Below, piece by piece: positions 25,361-33,387 of a stretch of 52,549 bases of DNA (positions within the stretch are counted from its first letter, which is position 1; each line of letters starts with the position of its first letter). Made by a program: the position numbers and the translations under genes. A model generated the notes under the pieces. It worked only from the letters and a program-made list of their open reading frames with translations, was not told the DNA's origin and ran no database searches. The DNA comes from Oscillatoriaceae cyanobacterium M33_DOE_052. Its GTDB lineage: Bacteria > Cyanobacteriota > Cyanobacteriia > Cyanobacteriales > Laspinemataceae. The stretch lies in assembly GCA_015296065.1 (NCBI GenBank), contig DVDU01000265.1:1-52549 (forward strand), read 5' to 3'.

Positions 25361-26098
25361 ATGAAAAAATACTTTACGGGTCTGACGGATACCGGACTCG
25401 TTCGCTCTGTCAATCAAGACTCTTATTACATCGACGATTCCCAGGCACGGTTTTTTATCGTGGCTGATGGCATGGGTGGCCATGCTGGCGGTCAAGAAGC
25501 ATCTCGGATCGCTACGGAGACGATTAAAAGCTATCTCGAGGATAACTGGGATACGGCTGACAGTTCTGAGGATCTGCTACAAGATGCCCTGTTTCAGGCT
25601 AATTATGCGATCGTCAAAGAGCAACAACTCCACCCCGAACTCGGCGATATGGGGACAACGGTGGTGGTGTTGATATTTCGCGGTGATGAGCCTTGGTGCG
25701 CCCACGTGGGAGATTCTCGCCTCTATCGTTTCCGCAGTGCCAAATTAGAACAAATCACTGAGGACCACACTTGGGTTGCCCGGGGTCTCAAGGCGGGACA
25801 CCTGAAACCAGAAGAGGCACGGGTCCATCCCCTGCGTCACGTCCTCTCCCAATGTCTCGGACGCGAGGAACTTGATGAGATTGAAGTCCAACCGGTGCAG
25901 GTGCAACCCGGAGACCGGTTCCTCCTTTGCAGTGACGGACTCACTGAAGAGTTATCAGACCCAGGGATTACCTCCATCCTCAAGTCCATCCGCCCTAATG
26001 ACCAAGCGGCACAAAAATTAGTGAATGAGGCTAAGGACAAAGGCGGTAGAGATAATATTACCGTTATCCTCGTCACCCTGGATACTGCTTCTAGCTAA
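25361..26098 (+). CDS. PP2C-type Ser/Thr protein phosphatase
   Basis: A 245-residue stand-alone PPM phosphatase. The metal-binding motifs are all present: SVNQDSYYI (Asp20), VADGMGGHAGGQEAS (Asp36), VGDSRLYRF, LLCSDGLTEEL and GGRDNITVILV. It should remove phosphate from Ser/Thr of proteins using Mn or Mg. It closely resembles the small PphA/Stp1-like enzymes, which lack regulatory domains. It is 78 bp after the ABC1 kinase gene on the same strand and may share its transcript. A hairpin with a T-rich tail follows at 26115-26178. Confidence 0.92.
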   Translation: MKKYFTGLTDTGLVRSVNQDSYYIDDSQARFFIVADGMGGHAGGQEASRIATETIKSYLEDNWDTADSSEDLLQDALFQANYAIVKEQQLHPELGDMGTTVVVLIFRGDEPWCAHVGDSRLYRFRSAKLEQITEDHTWVARGLKAGHLKPEEARVHPLRHVLSQCLGREELDEIEVQPVQVQPGDRFLLCSDGLTEELSDPGITSILKSIRPNDQAAQKLVNEAKDKGGRDNITVILVTLDTASS

Positions 26099-26114
26099 CA
26101 CTCACAGTCCTACT

Positions 26115-26178
26115 CCCCTCACCCCTCGCCCCTCTTCTTCCAACTGCAGAGCTGAGGGGTTTGTTTTTGCTTTTTTTC
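26115..26178 (+). terminator. possible intrinsic terminator after the PP2C gene
   Basis: ACCCCTC (26121-26127) pairs with GAGGGGT (26154-26160), followed by TTGTTTTTGCTTTTTTT. The loop is long (26 bp), so this is only moderately convincing. Confidence 0.45.
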
Positions 26179-26492
26179 CGCCTTGCCCCCTAGGAGACCG
26201 GGGGACCCGGAGATGACGATCGCGGTTTTGTCCCTACCCAGTGCCAGCTTTTCCTCCAGCTTCCCCATTTGTTGCTATATTTCCCCAAAATCAAATCCCC
26301 GATCCATAGCCTGAAAACGTCTCTATCTATGGCTCTCGGTCAAAAAAATGGTTACAAAAACAACATTTATGTAGAAAAACTCGGATTTCGTTCAAAATGA
26401 GCATTTTTGCTCTTGACAAATTGCTACAAGTGTAAGTGGGAGTTGGGAAACTTCTGGTGCCGCTATACCATCCTTTATATGTAAAGGTTGAC

Positions 26493-26507
26493 GTATAAGT
26501 TGCGTAC
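26493..26507 (+). promoter_or_regulatory. near-match to an NtcA box upstream of nblA
   Basis: GTA-N9-TAC lies about 130 bp ahead of the nblA start, followed by a TTATAT hexamer near 26523. A proper NtcA site is GTA-N8-TAC about 22 bp from the -10 box, so both spacings are off. It is listed only because nitrogen control of nblA by NtcA is known in other cyanobacteria. The wider region 26180-26620 shows no other gene. Confidence 0.2.
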
Positions 26508-26637
26508 CTTGTCAATTTTTTGTTATATTTCTTAACATACGAGCTAAACCGGGGCTGGATGTCATCCTGAAACCACTGGGGGCTCGGTGTAAGAAACTCA
26601 CAAGTCACTCACTTATTTGACCAACAGGAGAACTCTA

Positions 26638-26835
26638 ATGAACGAACGTATAGACCTGTCTCTGGAACAGCAATTCAGCATCCGCGCTTTCGAGGCCCAA
26701 GTTGACCACATGAGCTTGGAACAAGCCCAGCATTTCCTCAAGGAAATCTACAGACAAATGATGCTTAAGGAAAATATGTACCAGAATTTTCTCAAACATC
26801 AGTGGGGGATAGAACCTGGTCCTGCCTTTGAGTAG
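26638..26835 (+). CDS. nblA: phycobilisome degradation protein NblA
   Basis: A 65-residue protein recognisable along its full length: NERIDLSLEQQFSIRAFEAQ, then HMSLEQAQHFLKEIYRQMM and a C-terminal NFLKHQWGIEPG. NblA is the small helical adaptor that binds phycobiliproteins and the ClpC chaperone to trigger phycobilisome breakdown under nutrient stress. The frame extends 7 codons upstream, but an AGGAG site 7 bp before the ATG at 26638 and the family length fix the start. It is monocistronic, with a long AT-rich leader that fits a stress-controlled promoter. Its presence means the host has phycobilisomes. Confidence 0.95.
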   Translation: MNERIDLSLEQQFSIRAFEAQVDHMSLEQAQHFLKEIYRQMMLKENMYQNFLKHQWGIEPGPAFE

Positions 26836-27112
26836 GACACCTTGATGTCCAAAAGGGGGCGACCTCCTTCTCTTGCTTGGTTCCCAGGGGGAAAGAAGCT
26901 GGGGATGCTGGGGCGTCAACCTATGGCCATTTCGCGCTTTTCACTGAGCTAGCTTAGTTTTTCACTCTCAATTTTAATTTCATTATTACTGTGATAATTT
27001 AGCCGCTATAAACAGGCGGGGCAATTAGTTACGAACCTAATTTTGATTTGATTTTCTAATCACAATCTTTCTGATTTTTTATAAATAAAATTTTTTCATT
27101 GTTATATTTTTT

Positions 27113-27364
27113 TTGATAAATAAATTTTGGTTGCTGCTGAAGCCAGAACGCATTTTCAGCACATATTTTTCTGGTTTTTTGATGTTTACCCCAGGTGGCA
27201 CCAGAGGGAAAAGCTATGCGATCGTCCCATTGGTGAATCTACGGAATTTGAGCCAGCGCCTGTTTTTGCGGGACCGATTTAGCCCAGAATCATTGCACAG
27301 GTGTGCAGGGGATATGCGGGTGGTAACGGGGGTGCAACTGAACCCGACGCCCGAGGATTGGAGG
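27113..27364 (+). pseudogene. possible gene remnant cut by a MITE
   Basis: An open frame whose middle (FTPGGTRGKSYAIVPLVNLRNLSQRLFLRD) looks more protein-like than random, but it has no ribosome-binding site, starts in very AT-rich DNA, and runs straight into the MITE at 27365. I recognise no family. The DNA after the MITE (27558-27770) is also open and may be another piece, of the same or a different gene. The 277 bp before it (26836-27112) are AT-rich and hold no gene. Confidence 0.25.
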
Positions 27365-27557
27365 TATAGTTATTTCAAATAACAATGATACAAGCCAGAG
27401 AACTGGCCCTCTATCCCCCAACCCCTTTCGACCAAAAAGGGAGAAAGGGGAGCATCTAGGGGGATGGGTTTTGTCTGTGATTCTCCCCTCTCCCCACCTG
27501 GGAGAGGGGACGGGGGTGAGGGCTTAGGAAATCCCATTCTTATTTGAAATTACTATA
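27365..27557. mobile_element. MITE-like element, copy 3 (complete, 193 bp)
   Basis: Begins TATAGTTATTTCAAAT and ends TTGAAATTACTATA as inverted ends. It shares the internal blocks CTATCCCCCAACCCC, GGGAGAAAGGGGAG and CTCCCCTCTCCCCACCTGGG with the copies at 781-927 and 15569-15778. There is no coding capacity. It lies between two open segments that do not look like intact genes. Confidence 0.75.
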
Positions 27558-27770
27558 ATTTTGGAAACCAGCAGTAGGAATAAACTGCGGGTTTTCTCCG
27601 CCACCTACGCACAGGTATCAATTTCCCACATGATCAATACAGAACTGCACCTGAGTGAAGGCTCGGCGTTTGAGGTGGAAAATACGCCGATGGCACCCGG
27701 GTTGAAGGCATCTGGCAAGATGGCAAGTTACAGCAGTAGGGGGACGGGGACGGCATCATTCTGGAGATAG
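27558..27770 (+). pseudogene. open segment after the MITE, possible remnant
   Basis: About 70 codons (… VSISHMINTELHLSEGSAFE …) without a convincing start, ribosome-binding site or known domain. It ends before the convergent small gene at 27813. It might be the tail of a gene disrupted by the preceding element; no function is assignable. Confidence 0.2.
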
Positions 27771-27812
27771 AGAGAGTCTGGCAGTCCGTGACGCTCCGTC
27801 CCTTGACTAGGT

Positions 27813-28028
27813 TTAGATGATGCTGGAGAGTTCGTTAACCACAGCCACCCGGCCCCGGTATAAGGAGCGGAACAGCCGATCGAGGCAATGGCGTTCTTCG
27901 TCAGTAATGTTTTCTTCTAAGATGGCTGCTAGCAGGCCGTAGCGATCGGCTAAAGTGAGGCAGCCAGTGCTGGAGACGGAAGCCATAATTTCGATAATTG
28001 CGCCAGGGATGAGGTTGATGGGTGTCAT
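27813..28028 (-). CDS. small conserved cyanobacterial protein, unknown function
   Basis: A 71-residue protein: NLIPGAIIEIMASVSSTGCLTLADRYGL, then EERHCLDRLFRSLYRGRVAVVNELS. The mixture of a short hydrophobic N-terminal half and a basic helical C-terminal half is familiar from conserved cyanobacterial hypothetical proteins, but I know no function. There is no signal peptide or clear membrane helix. It is a single gene, divergent from the HAD gene at 28299, with about 270 bp between that contain the HIP1-like GCGATCGC near 28086. Confidence 0.65.
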   Translation of the reverse strand: MTPINLIPGAIIEIMASVSSTGCLTLADRYGLLAAILEENITDEERHCLDRLFRSLYRGRVAVVNELSSII

Positions 28029-28298
28029 AGGACTTCAGGCAAACTCTCTATATCTTTATTGTGCCCGGTGTGCTTCTGCCTGCAAGCGATCGCGCCCGAG
28101 CATTGGGGACGATCGTGCTTACCCCCCAATGGTGACGCCCCCACCAAGCTACAGTGATGACGATCGCAGCCCCATTACCCAAATTATGATCAGAGCCGAT
28201 GGTGAGACGCTTTGAGACCGTTTCCCCGAAAAATCGGGCGCAAAATTCAGTATTTTTTGGATATCGACGCCAGATAATCCTAGATTTTTGATTGATTT

Positions 28299-28955
28299 AT
28301 GACCTCACCAGCCCCCAAACCCCTTCGCCGCGCCGTCTTCTGCGACTTTGACGGCACCATCACCACCGAAGAAACTTTCGCCGGAATGCTCAAACTGTTC
28401 GCCCCAGAGCGATCGGCGCAAATTATGCCGGAAATATACGCCCTGCGGATAACTCTGCGCCAAGGGGTACGCCAAATGCTCGCCTCTATCCCGTCCACCC
28501 AATATCCCGAAATTCTGGCATATTGCCGAGACAAAGAAATTTCACCCGGTTTAGTAGAATTGCTCGATTTTCTCGATGCCCGCGATGTGCCATTTATCGT
28601 CGTTTCCGGCGGACTGCGGGGCATGGTGGAGACGGTTTTGGGTTCACTGGTGCCCCGAGTAGAGGCAATTTATGCCGCCGATGTGGATACCAGCGGCGAA
28701 TACCTGCAAGTATTCTCAGAATTTGAAAAAGATTCCGAGTTAGTCGCCAAAGTGGAGGTAATCAAGCAGTATAATCCCTTGGAGACCGTGGCCATCGGTG
28801 ATTCTGTCACCGATTTAAATATGGCTCTTCATGCTCAAATCGTCTTTGCCCGCGAGCATCTCGCCCAATATTTAGAACCGCGCCAAAAACCCTACATACC
28901 CTGGCAAAACTTTTTTGATGTGCGCCACACCTTAGCCGAATTATGGGACAGCTAA
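28299..28955 (+). CDS. HAD-family (IB) phosphatase, MtnX/SerB-like
   Basis: A 218-residue HAD phosphatase. Motif I is FCDFDGTIT (nucleophile Asp about residue 17), motif II FIVVSGGLRG (about 95-104), motif III Lys in DSELVAKVEVIKQ, and motif IV AIGDSVTDLNMA. The order and spacing fit the subgroup containing MtnX (methionine salvage) and phosphoserine phosphatase; substrate cannot be decided by eye. No other methionine-salvage gene is adjacent, although metK lies 9 kb away. It converges on feoA with a 22-bp gap. Confidence 0.85.
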   Translation: MTSPAPKPLRRAVFCDFDGTITTEETFAGMLKLFAPERSAQIMPEIYALRITLRQGVRQMLASIPSTQYPEILAYCRDKEISPGLVELLDFLDARDVPFIVVSGGLRGMVETVLGSLVPRVEAIYAADVDTSGEYLQVFSEFEKDSELVAKVEVIKQYNPLETVAIGDSVTDLNMALHAQIVFAREHLAQYLEPRQKPYIPWQNFFDVRHTLAELWDS

Positions 28956-28977
28956 AGGTGGGCGCCGCATCTAATAA

Positions 28978-29208
28978 CTAATGTCCAGCCCGGTTCTGCA
29001 CATAAATGATTTGGGCAGTTTCCTTATCCAGAGCCGCCCTGGTTCTTCCCGCCGTGATAATGTAAGCGGGAAACCGCTGCTCTAAAGTAATGGAAACTCC
29101 CGGCATTACTCCCATCGCCATCAGCTTGCGCAAGATGGCATCATCTTTAGTTTCCAAACTGGCCACAGTGCCAATTTGCCCAGTTTTCATCGTTGCTAGT
29201 GCAATCAT
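28978..29208 (-). CDS. feoA: ferrous-iron transport protein FeoA
   Basis: A 76-residue SH3-like protein with the FeoA pattern: GQIGTVASLE, LRKLMAMGVMPGVSITLEQRFP, and the final strand. FeoA is a small cytoplasmic partner of the FeoB iron channel. Its start is immediately after the stop of the FeoB membrane-domain gene (no gap), so it is the last gene of a feoB-N, feoB-C, feoA operon. This order, with feoA last, differs from the common feoA-feoB arrangement. Confidence 0.93.
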   Translation of the reverse strand: MIALATMKTGQIGTVASLETKDDAILRKLMAMGVMPGVSITLEQRFPAYIITAGRTRAALDKETAQIIYVQNRAGH

Positions 29209-30660
29209 TTAGAAATTCACTCCTAACCAGGATAAGGATAAATTAGCTGCCCATCCCATTAAGAAAGCAAATGGGAAAATAAAGGCGACAATGATGGCGG
29301 TGATTTGGGGGCCTCGCTCTTTGACCATGATTTGCAGTTGGGCGATGCAGGGCAGGAAGAGCGTTAAGACGATCGCAGCAATCAGCAATTGATTGCCAGT
29401 AAAAATGCCCTGTTGCTGCATATCAAATAGACCGGCGGCGCCATAGTCTCTTCTGAAAAAGCCGTACAGGAAAATCGGGGCGGCTTCTTTGGGCAGTCCT
29501 AAAGCTAAGGCGAGGGGTTCGATTTGGATAACCAACCAATCAAATAATCCCGTCAAGCGTCCTGCCCAAATCAGCACCGATGCCCAGATAAATAGGGGCA
29601 TGATTTCATAAAAGTACCAGGTCATGCGTACCCAGGTTTTGGTGATGATGTTGGTGAGTTTGGGCAGCCGCAGGGGGGGGATTTCCATGTAAAATCCCGC
29701 TTGGCTTCCGGGCAAGAGTTTGGCGGTGAAATAGCCCGCTAAGATAAAGATGGCGGTGATGAAGCCTCCCCAGAATAGCAGGGCTGCGGGTTTTTGGGCC
29801 AGCAATCCCACAATCACGCCCCATTGGGCGGCGCAGGGAATGGCGAGGGAGAGCAAAAAGGTGGCAATGAGTCGCTCTCTTTGGGTTTCTAGGGTGCGCG
29901 TGACCATTGTGGCCATTGTATCGCAACCGAAGCCGAGGACGATCGGAATGACGGCGCGTCCTGATAAGCCGATGAATTTAAATACCCGATCGAGCATCAG
30001 GGATAGACGCGGTAGGTAGCCGCTATCCTCGAGCAGAGAAAACATGAAAAAGAAGGTGCAGACTACGGGCAAGACAATAGCGGTGGCGTAGCGCACGCCA
30101 AGGGTAATAATGCCGTAGTCATTGGCGATTAAATCCTGGATGGGTTCCCAGGGTATGACGAGGGCGGTGATGTGGTTGACCAGGGGATTAATCTGCTCCT
30201 CAAAGAAAGTTTCTATGAGGTCAACTAAAGTGCCTGCACCGAATTCGCCCACAAATTTATAGACGCCGTAGTAGAGAATCAGTAGCAGCAGGGGAAACCC
30301 AGTGATGGGGTTGACTACTACTTGATGCAGCCAGTCCGTAAAGAGTTTTTGCTGGCTGGAAGGTTCGCTGAGAACTTGTTTTTCTAAGTTCCAGGCTACT
30401 TGCTGGCGAGTGCGCGCGATCGCGCTAGTTATCGGCTCCCCCAGTTCCGCTTGCGCTGCGGCAATTGCTAATTCGATTTCTGGCTGTTGTGCCGTAGGGA
30501 TTTCTTGCCAAAAATCCGGGTCTTTCTGCAACAGTAATAAAGCGATGCTGCGCCGGGATAGGTGATAGCCCTGCCCGCCATTACTGTAATTGGATAAAAC
30601 CGCCTCAATTTTAGTCACTGCCCCCTCAATGGGCTCTGGATAAATTACCTGACTCGACAT
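29209..30660 (-). CDS. feoB: FeoB C-terminal membrane (permease) part
   Basis: A 483-residue integral membrane protein. It begins with about 130 soluble residues (the helical spacer normally following the FeoB G domain) and continues with the two Gate/nucleoside-recognition membrane halves: VLPVVCTFFFMFSLLEDSGYLPR, GFGCDTMATMVTRTLETQRER, and PLFIWASVLIWAGRL. This is the iron-conducting part of FeoB. The GTPase part is encoded separately by the upstream gene, overlapping by 35 bp. No sequence is missing between the two, so the split looks like a stable two-subunit FeoB rather than a decayed gene. It probably acts in the plasma membrane. Confidence 0.92.
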   Translation of the reverse strand: MSSQVIYPEPIEGAVTKIEAVLSNYSNGGQGYHLSRRSIALLLLQKDPDFWQEIPTAQQPEIELAIAAAQAELGEPITSAIARTRQQVAWNLEKQVLSEPSSQQKLFTDWLHQVVVNPITGFPLLLLILYYGVYKFVGEFGAGTLVDLIETFFEEQINPLVNHITALVIPWEPIQDLIANDYGIITLGVRYATAIVLPVVCTFFFMFSLLEDSGYLPRLSLMLDRVFKFIGLSGRAVIPIVLGFGCDTMATMVTRTLETQRERLIATFLLSLAIPCAAQWGVIVGLLAQKPAALLFWGGFITAIFILAGYFTAKLLPGSQAGFYMEIPPLRLPKLTNIITKTWVRMTWYFYEIMPLFIWASVLIWAGRLTGLFDWLVIQIEPLALALGLPKEAAPIFLYGFFRRDYGAAGLFDMQQQGIFTGNQLLIAAIVLTLFLPCIAQLQIMVKERGPQITAIIVAFIFPFAFLMGWAANLSLSWLGVNF

Positions 30661-31243
30661 ATGCCGCTACCCTCGATTTTAATTCTCGTAAACCCACATT
30701 CCGCGCCGCTGCCAGTGTCACCACCGGTATTCCTAATTCTTTTTCCAGATAATCGCCCTTGATTTCTATCCCCAGTTGCTGCGCTTCATCCATCATATTC
30801 ACTGCCAGCATCACTGGTAAAGACGCCTCAATCAGTTGAAACGTCAGAGGCAGCATCCGCCCCAAGTTTTTGCCATCAACCACGTGAAGGGCAAGGGCGA
30901 TCGGCTCCTTGAGCAGCAAATCTCGCGCCACCTTCTCCTCATCCGTAATTGGTAGCAGAGAATACATCCCCGGCGTATCCACTACCGCCAACTCGGTTGC
31001 CGCCGTGCGGAACACCCCTCGGGACACCTCCACCGTCGTTCCCGGATAATTCGACACCGTGGCGTAAGTCCCCGTCAAAGCATTAAACAGCACGCTTTTG
31101 CCCACATTCGGCATCCCCACTAAAGCTAGCTGAGGCAGTGTCTGACCAGGAGTGATTGGTTCCTCCTTATTGCTAAGGAATTGCAAAAAGCCTCCGGCTT
31201 TCTTGCCCCCGTGGCAACTTCCCTGACATTTATGGCAATCCAT
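30626..31243 (-). CDS. feoB: FeoB N-terminal GTPase part, stand-alone
   Basis: A 205-residue GTPase. G1 is GMPNVGKS (about residues 43-50), G2 lies in SNYPGTTVEV, G3 is VDTPGMYSL and G4 is NMMD. A Cys-rich leader, MDCHKCQGSCHGGKK, precedes the G domain; similar clusters are known in some FeoB and FeoC proteins and may sense or hand over iron. The gene ends with its own stop, 35 bp inside the next gene, in a different frame, so translation should be coupled. The upstream 450 bp (31244-31696) is AT-rich and would hold the promoter; no firm Fur box was found. Confidence 0.92.
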   Translation of the reverse strand: MDCHKCQGSCHGGKKAGGFLQFLSNKEEPITPGQTLPQLALVGMPNVGKSVLFNALTGTYATVSNYPGTTVEVSRGVFRTAATELAVVDTPGMYSLLPITDEEKVARDLLLKEPIALALHVVDGKNLGRMLPLTFQLIEASLPVMLAVNMMDEAQQLGIEIKGDYLEKELGIPVVTLAAARNVGLRELKSRVAAYVESGNLSRAH

Positions 31244-31621
31244 TCAATCTTTACTCCTTGGGCGCTACTGCCCCCTAATCACAACATTCCTGTTCTTAAA
31301 ATTTTTTCTCATTTATGTGGATATATTAGCAATAGCATTGATTTGGGCAAAATCTGATTTACTTAACTAAAATTTAATTATCTTGCTATTAAATAGCCGA
31401 TATTAAATATTTGATAAATACTTGGTCAATCTCAAAACTAACAAAAAGGTGCCAAATATAATGACCTCATAGAAGATATCTTCACCAAGGAAAATTTCTA
31501 ATAATTCAAATGCCATATTTATAAGGCAATTTTAGCTTTTTTGTCAAAAATTCCTGGGATTAAGCGATAACAAGAGCAGGGGATAAACTTGCTGAGCTAC
31601 CGATAAATTTATAGTCTGTCT
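31244..31621. other. AT-rich intergenic region upstream of the feo operon
   Basis: About 380 bp with no supportable gene. It should contain the feo promoter on the minus strand. AT-rich palindromic words such as TTAAATATTTGATAAATA occur, but no good match to a Fur box could be established by eye. Confidence 0.4.
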
Positions 31622-31646
31622 TAGGGGCGAAAGTCTTTCGCCCCTA
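31622..31646 (-). terminator. perfect hairpin after the WD40 gene
   Basis: TAGGGGCGAAAG and CTTTCGCCCCTA are exact inverted copies with one base between. It lies 50 bp beyond the stop of the WD40 gene on the minus strand. There is no clear T-run, so it may be a palindromic repeat used as a terminator. A relative (TTAGGGGCAATT ... AATTGCCCCTAA) is at 37077-37104, also about 40 bp after a minus-strand gene. Confidence 0.5.
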
Positions 31647-31696
31647 GCAACAATCTGTTTAATTAGAAAATCTAAATGGTATTACCTCCTGTATTT

Positions 31697-33283
31697 CTAC
31701 TTCTGTAGTTGCCAAATTCGCGCTGTGCCAGAGGCGCTGCCACTGATGAGTTTTTGGCCGTCGGGGCTGTAGGCCACAGACATCACGGCGCCAAAGGGTT
31801 CTGTGAGGGTGGCTACTAATTTAGGCGGGATACCGCGCCAGCTACCGGCAAAATGCCACACTTTCAGCGTCCCGTCGGCGCTACCGCTGGTAAATGTTTG
31901 GCTGTCGGGACTGATGGCTAAGGCTGTCACGGGACCAGCGTGAGCGGGAATGGTAAATAGGGGTTGGGAGTCAGGGGCGTTTTCACCCGCTGCTCTTAGG
32001 AACCATAGATGGATGGTGCCATCCCCATTGCCGCCCAATAAACAATGACCGTCGGGACTGATGGCTAAGGATTCTACGACATCGAGGCTGCCGGAAAGGT
32101 TGAGGATTCTGGTGTAGGGAGCCTCTAGGTGCCACAGGACGATCGTGCCGTCTCCCCGACCAGAAGCCAAGGTTTTGCCGTCGGGGGTGATGGCCAGAGC
32201 ATAAACCGGGGAGGCATAGTCGGTGAGAGTGGTGATTAATTCCCCGGTTTCTAACTTCCACAACTTAATCGTCTCGTCAAAACTGCCAGAGGCGATCGTC
32301 TTGCCATCAGGGGTAATGGCCAGGGCCCGCACCGAGCCGCCATGACTGGTGAGAGTCTGGAGCGGTTCACCTGCTGGCAGCCGCCAGAGTTTCAGGGTTT
32401 TATCCCAACCAGCACTAACCAGAGTTTTCCCGTCAGGACTAATCGCCACCGCCAGGACCCCTCGCTCATGTTCTCGTAGAGTCTGCTGCACCTCCCCCGA
32501 CTCCAGATGACAGAGGTTGATGGTGGTATCCAAGCTCCCCGTCACCAGCAACAGGCTACCGCCAGAAGTAGTAACTGCCAGAGAGCGTACCCAGTCTGTA
32601 TGATCCGTTAAAGTGTGCATACATAGCCAATTTTGCGGTTCCGGTTCCGGACTCAACCGGGGCAATACCGGCGGTTTTGCTGTGGAGGAGACCACAGGCT
32701 CCACGTTTTTCATTACCCCATCGGTAGTGGGGGCTGGTGAATATTCGGCGGGGTTATCGAATTTGAGGCGCGGGCCTCCCTGGTTGATGCCACTATCCAC
32801 AGCTTTTTCTAGCTGCTCTACTCTGGGTAACAGGGAGTTCTTATTCAGATAATCGATGATATTGGAAATTGACTCGAGCAACCCGGCATATTGTTGCTGC
32901 AGTTCCACCACTTCTGTGCGCAGTTGGGATAAATCTGGGGATGGGTCACTACTCAACCCTGCACGGGCTGGGGTTGTCACCATATCCCCGGCGGCGGGTA
33001 ATTCCCCTGACCCCACCATTGGGGAGCGGAGTTCCTGGCGGAGAACTTCCATTTCGTCGGCAATTTGCCGATGCAGCCGGTTGAGTTCCCGCGCTTGCAG
33101 ACGGCGCCAACTGACTTGGAAAAGGCGGTATCTATTGATAACATTCAGCAGTAATGCGGCAAATAAAAAGAACCCAGACGCATAGATAAACGGCTGGAAA
33201 AATATTGCCACAAATAAACCTAAAACGAAGGTTAGCAGGCAAACGTATTCGGCAATATCGAGGTAATGAAGGTTTTTAAACAT
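31697..33283 (-). CDS. membrane-anchored WD40-repeat protein
   Basis: A 528-residue protein. Two hydrophobic segments at about residues 11-29 and 32-50 form a membrane hairpin. A coiled-coil/linker region (about 55-200, RELNRLHRQIADEMEVLRQ) follows, then seven WD40 repeats (about 218-528) with clear SPDGKTLASGSxDxTIKLW-type ends, enough to close one beta-propeller. Seven-bladed propellers are protein-docking platforms, so this is probably a membrane scaffold; its partner is not evident. It is 104 bp after mgtE on the same strand and could be co-transcribed with it. It has no kinase or effector domain, unlike many large cyanobacterial WD40 proteins. Confidence 0.88.
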   Translation of the reverse strand: MFKNLHYLDIAEYVCLLTFVLGLFVAIFFQPFIYASGFFLFAALLLNVINRYRLFQVSWRRLQARELNRLHRQIADEMEVLRQELRSPMVGSGELPAAGDMVTTPARAGLSSDPSPDLSQLRTEVVELQQQYAGLLESISNIIDYLNKNSLLPRVEQLEKAVDSGINQGGPRLKFDNPAEYSPAPTTDGVMKNVEPVVSSTAKPPVLPRLSPEPEPQNWLCMHTLTDHTDWVRSLAVTTSGGSLLLVTGSLDTTINLCHLESGEVQQTLREHERGVLAVAISPDGKTLVSAGWDKTLKLWRLPAGEPLQTLTSHGGSVRALAITPDGKTIASGSFDETIKLWKLETGELITTLTDYASPVYALAITPDGKTLASGRGDGTIVLWHLEAPYTRILNLSGSLDVVESLAISPDGHCLLGGNGDGTIHLWFLRAAGENAPDSQPLFTIPAHAGPVTALAISPDSQTFTSGSADGTLKVWHFAGSWRGIPPKLVATLTEPFGAVMSVAYSPDGQKLISGSASGTARIWQLQK

Positions 33284-33387
33284 TTACTTCTGAGCCACCC
33301 TGGGGGTTAACGGAGATCCAAAAACGGACAATAATCTGAGGACAACCAATTACTTTGCTGTCCCAATTTGCTGAAAACGCCTATGTT

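Noticed and set aside
31244-31621. Fur box for the feo operon
   Set aside because: AT-rich palindromic words exist but none matches the 19-bp consensus well enough.
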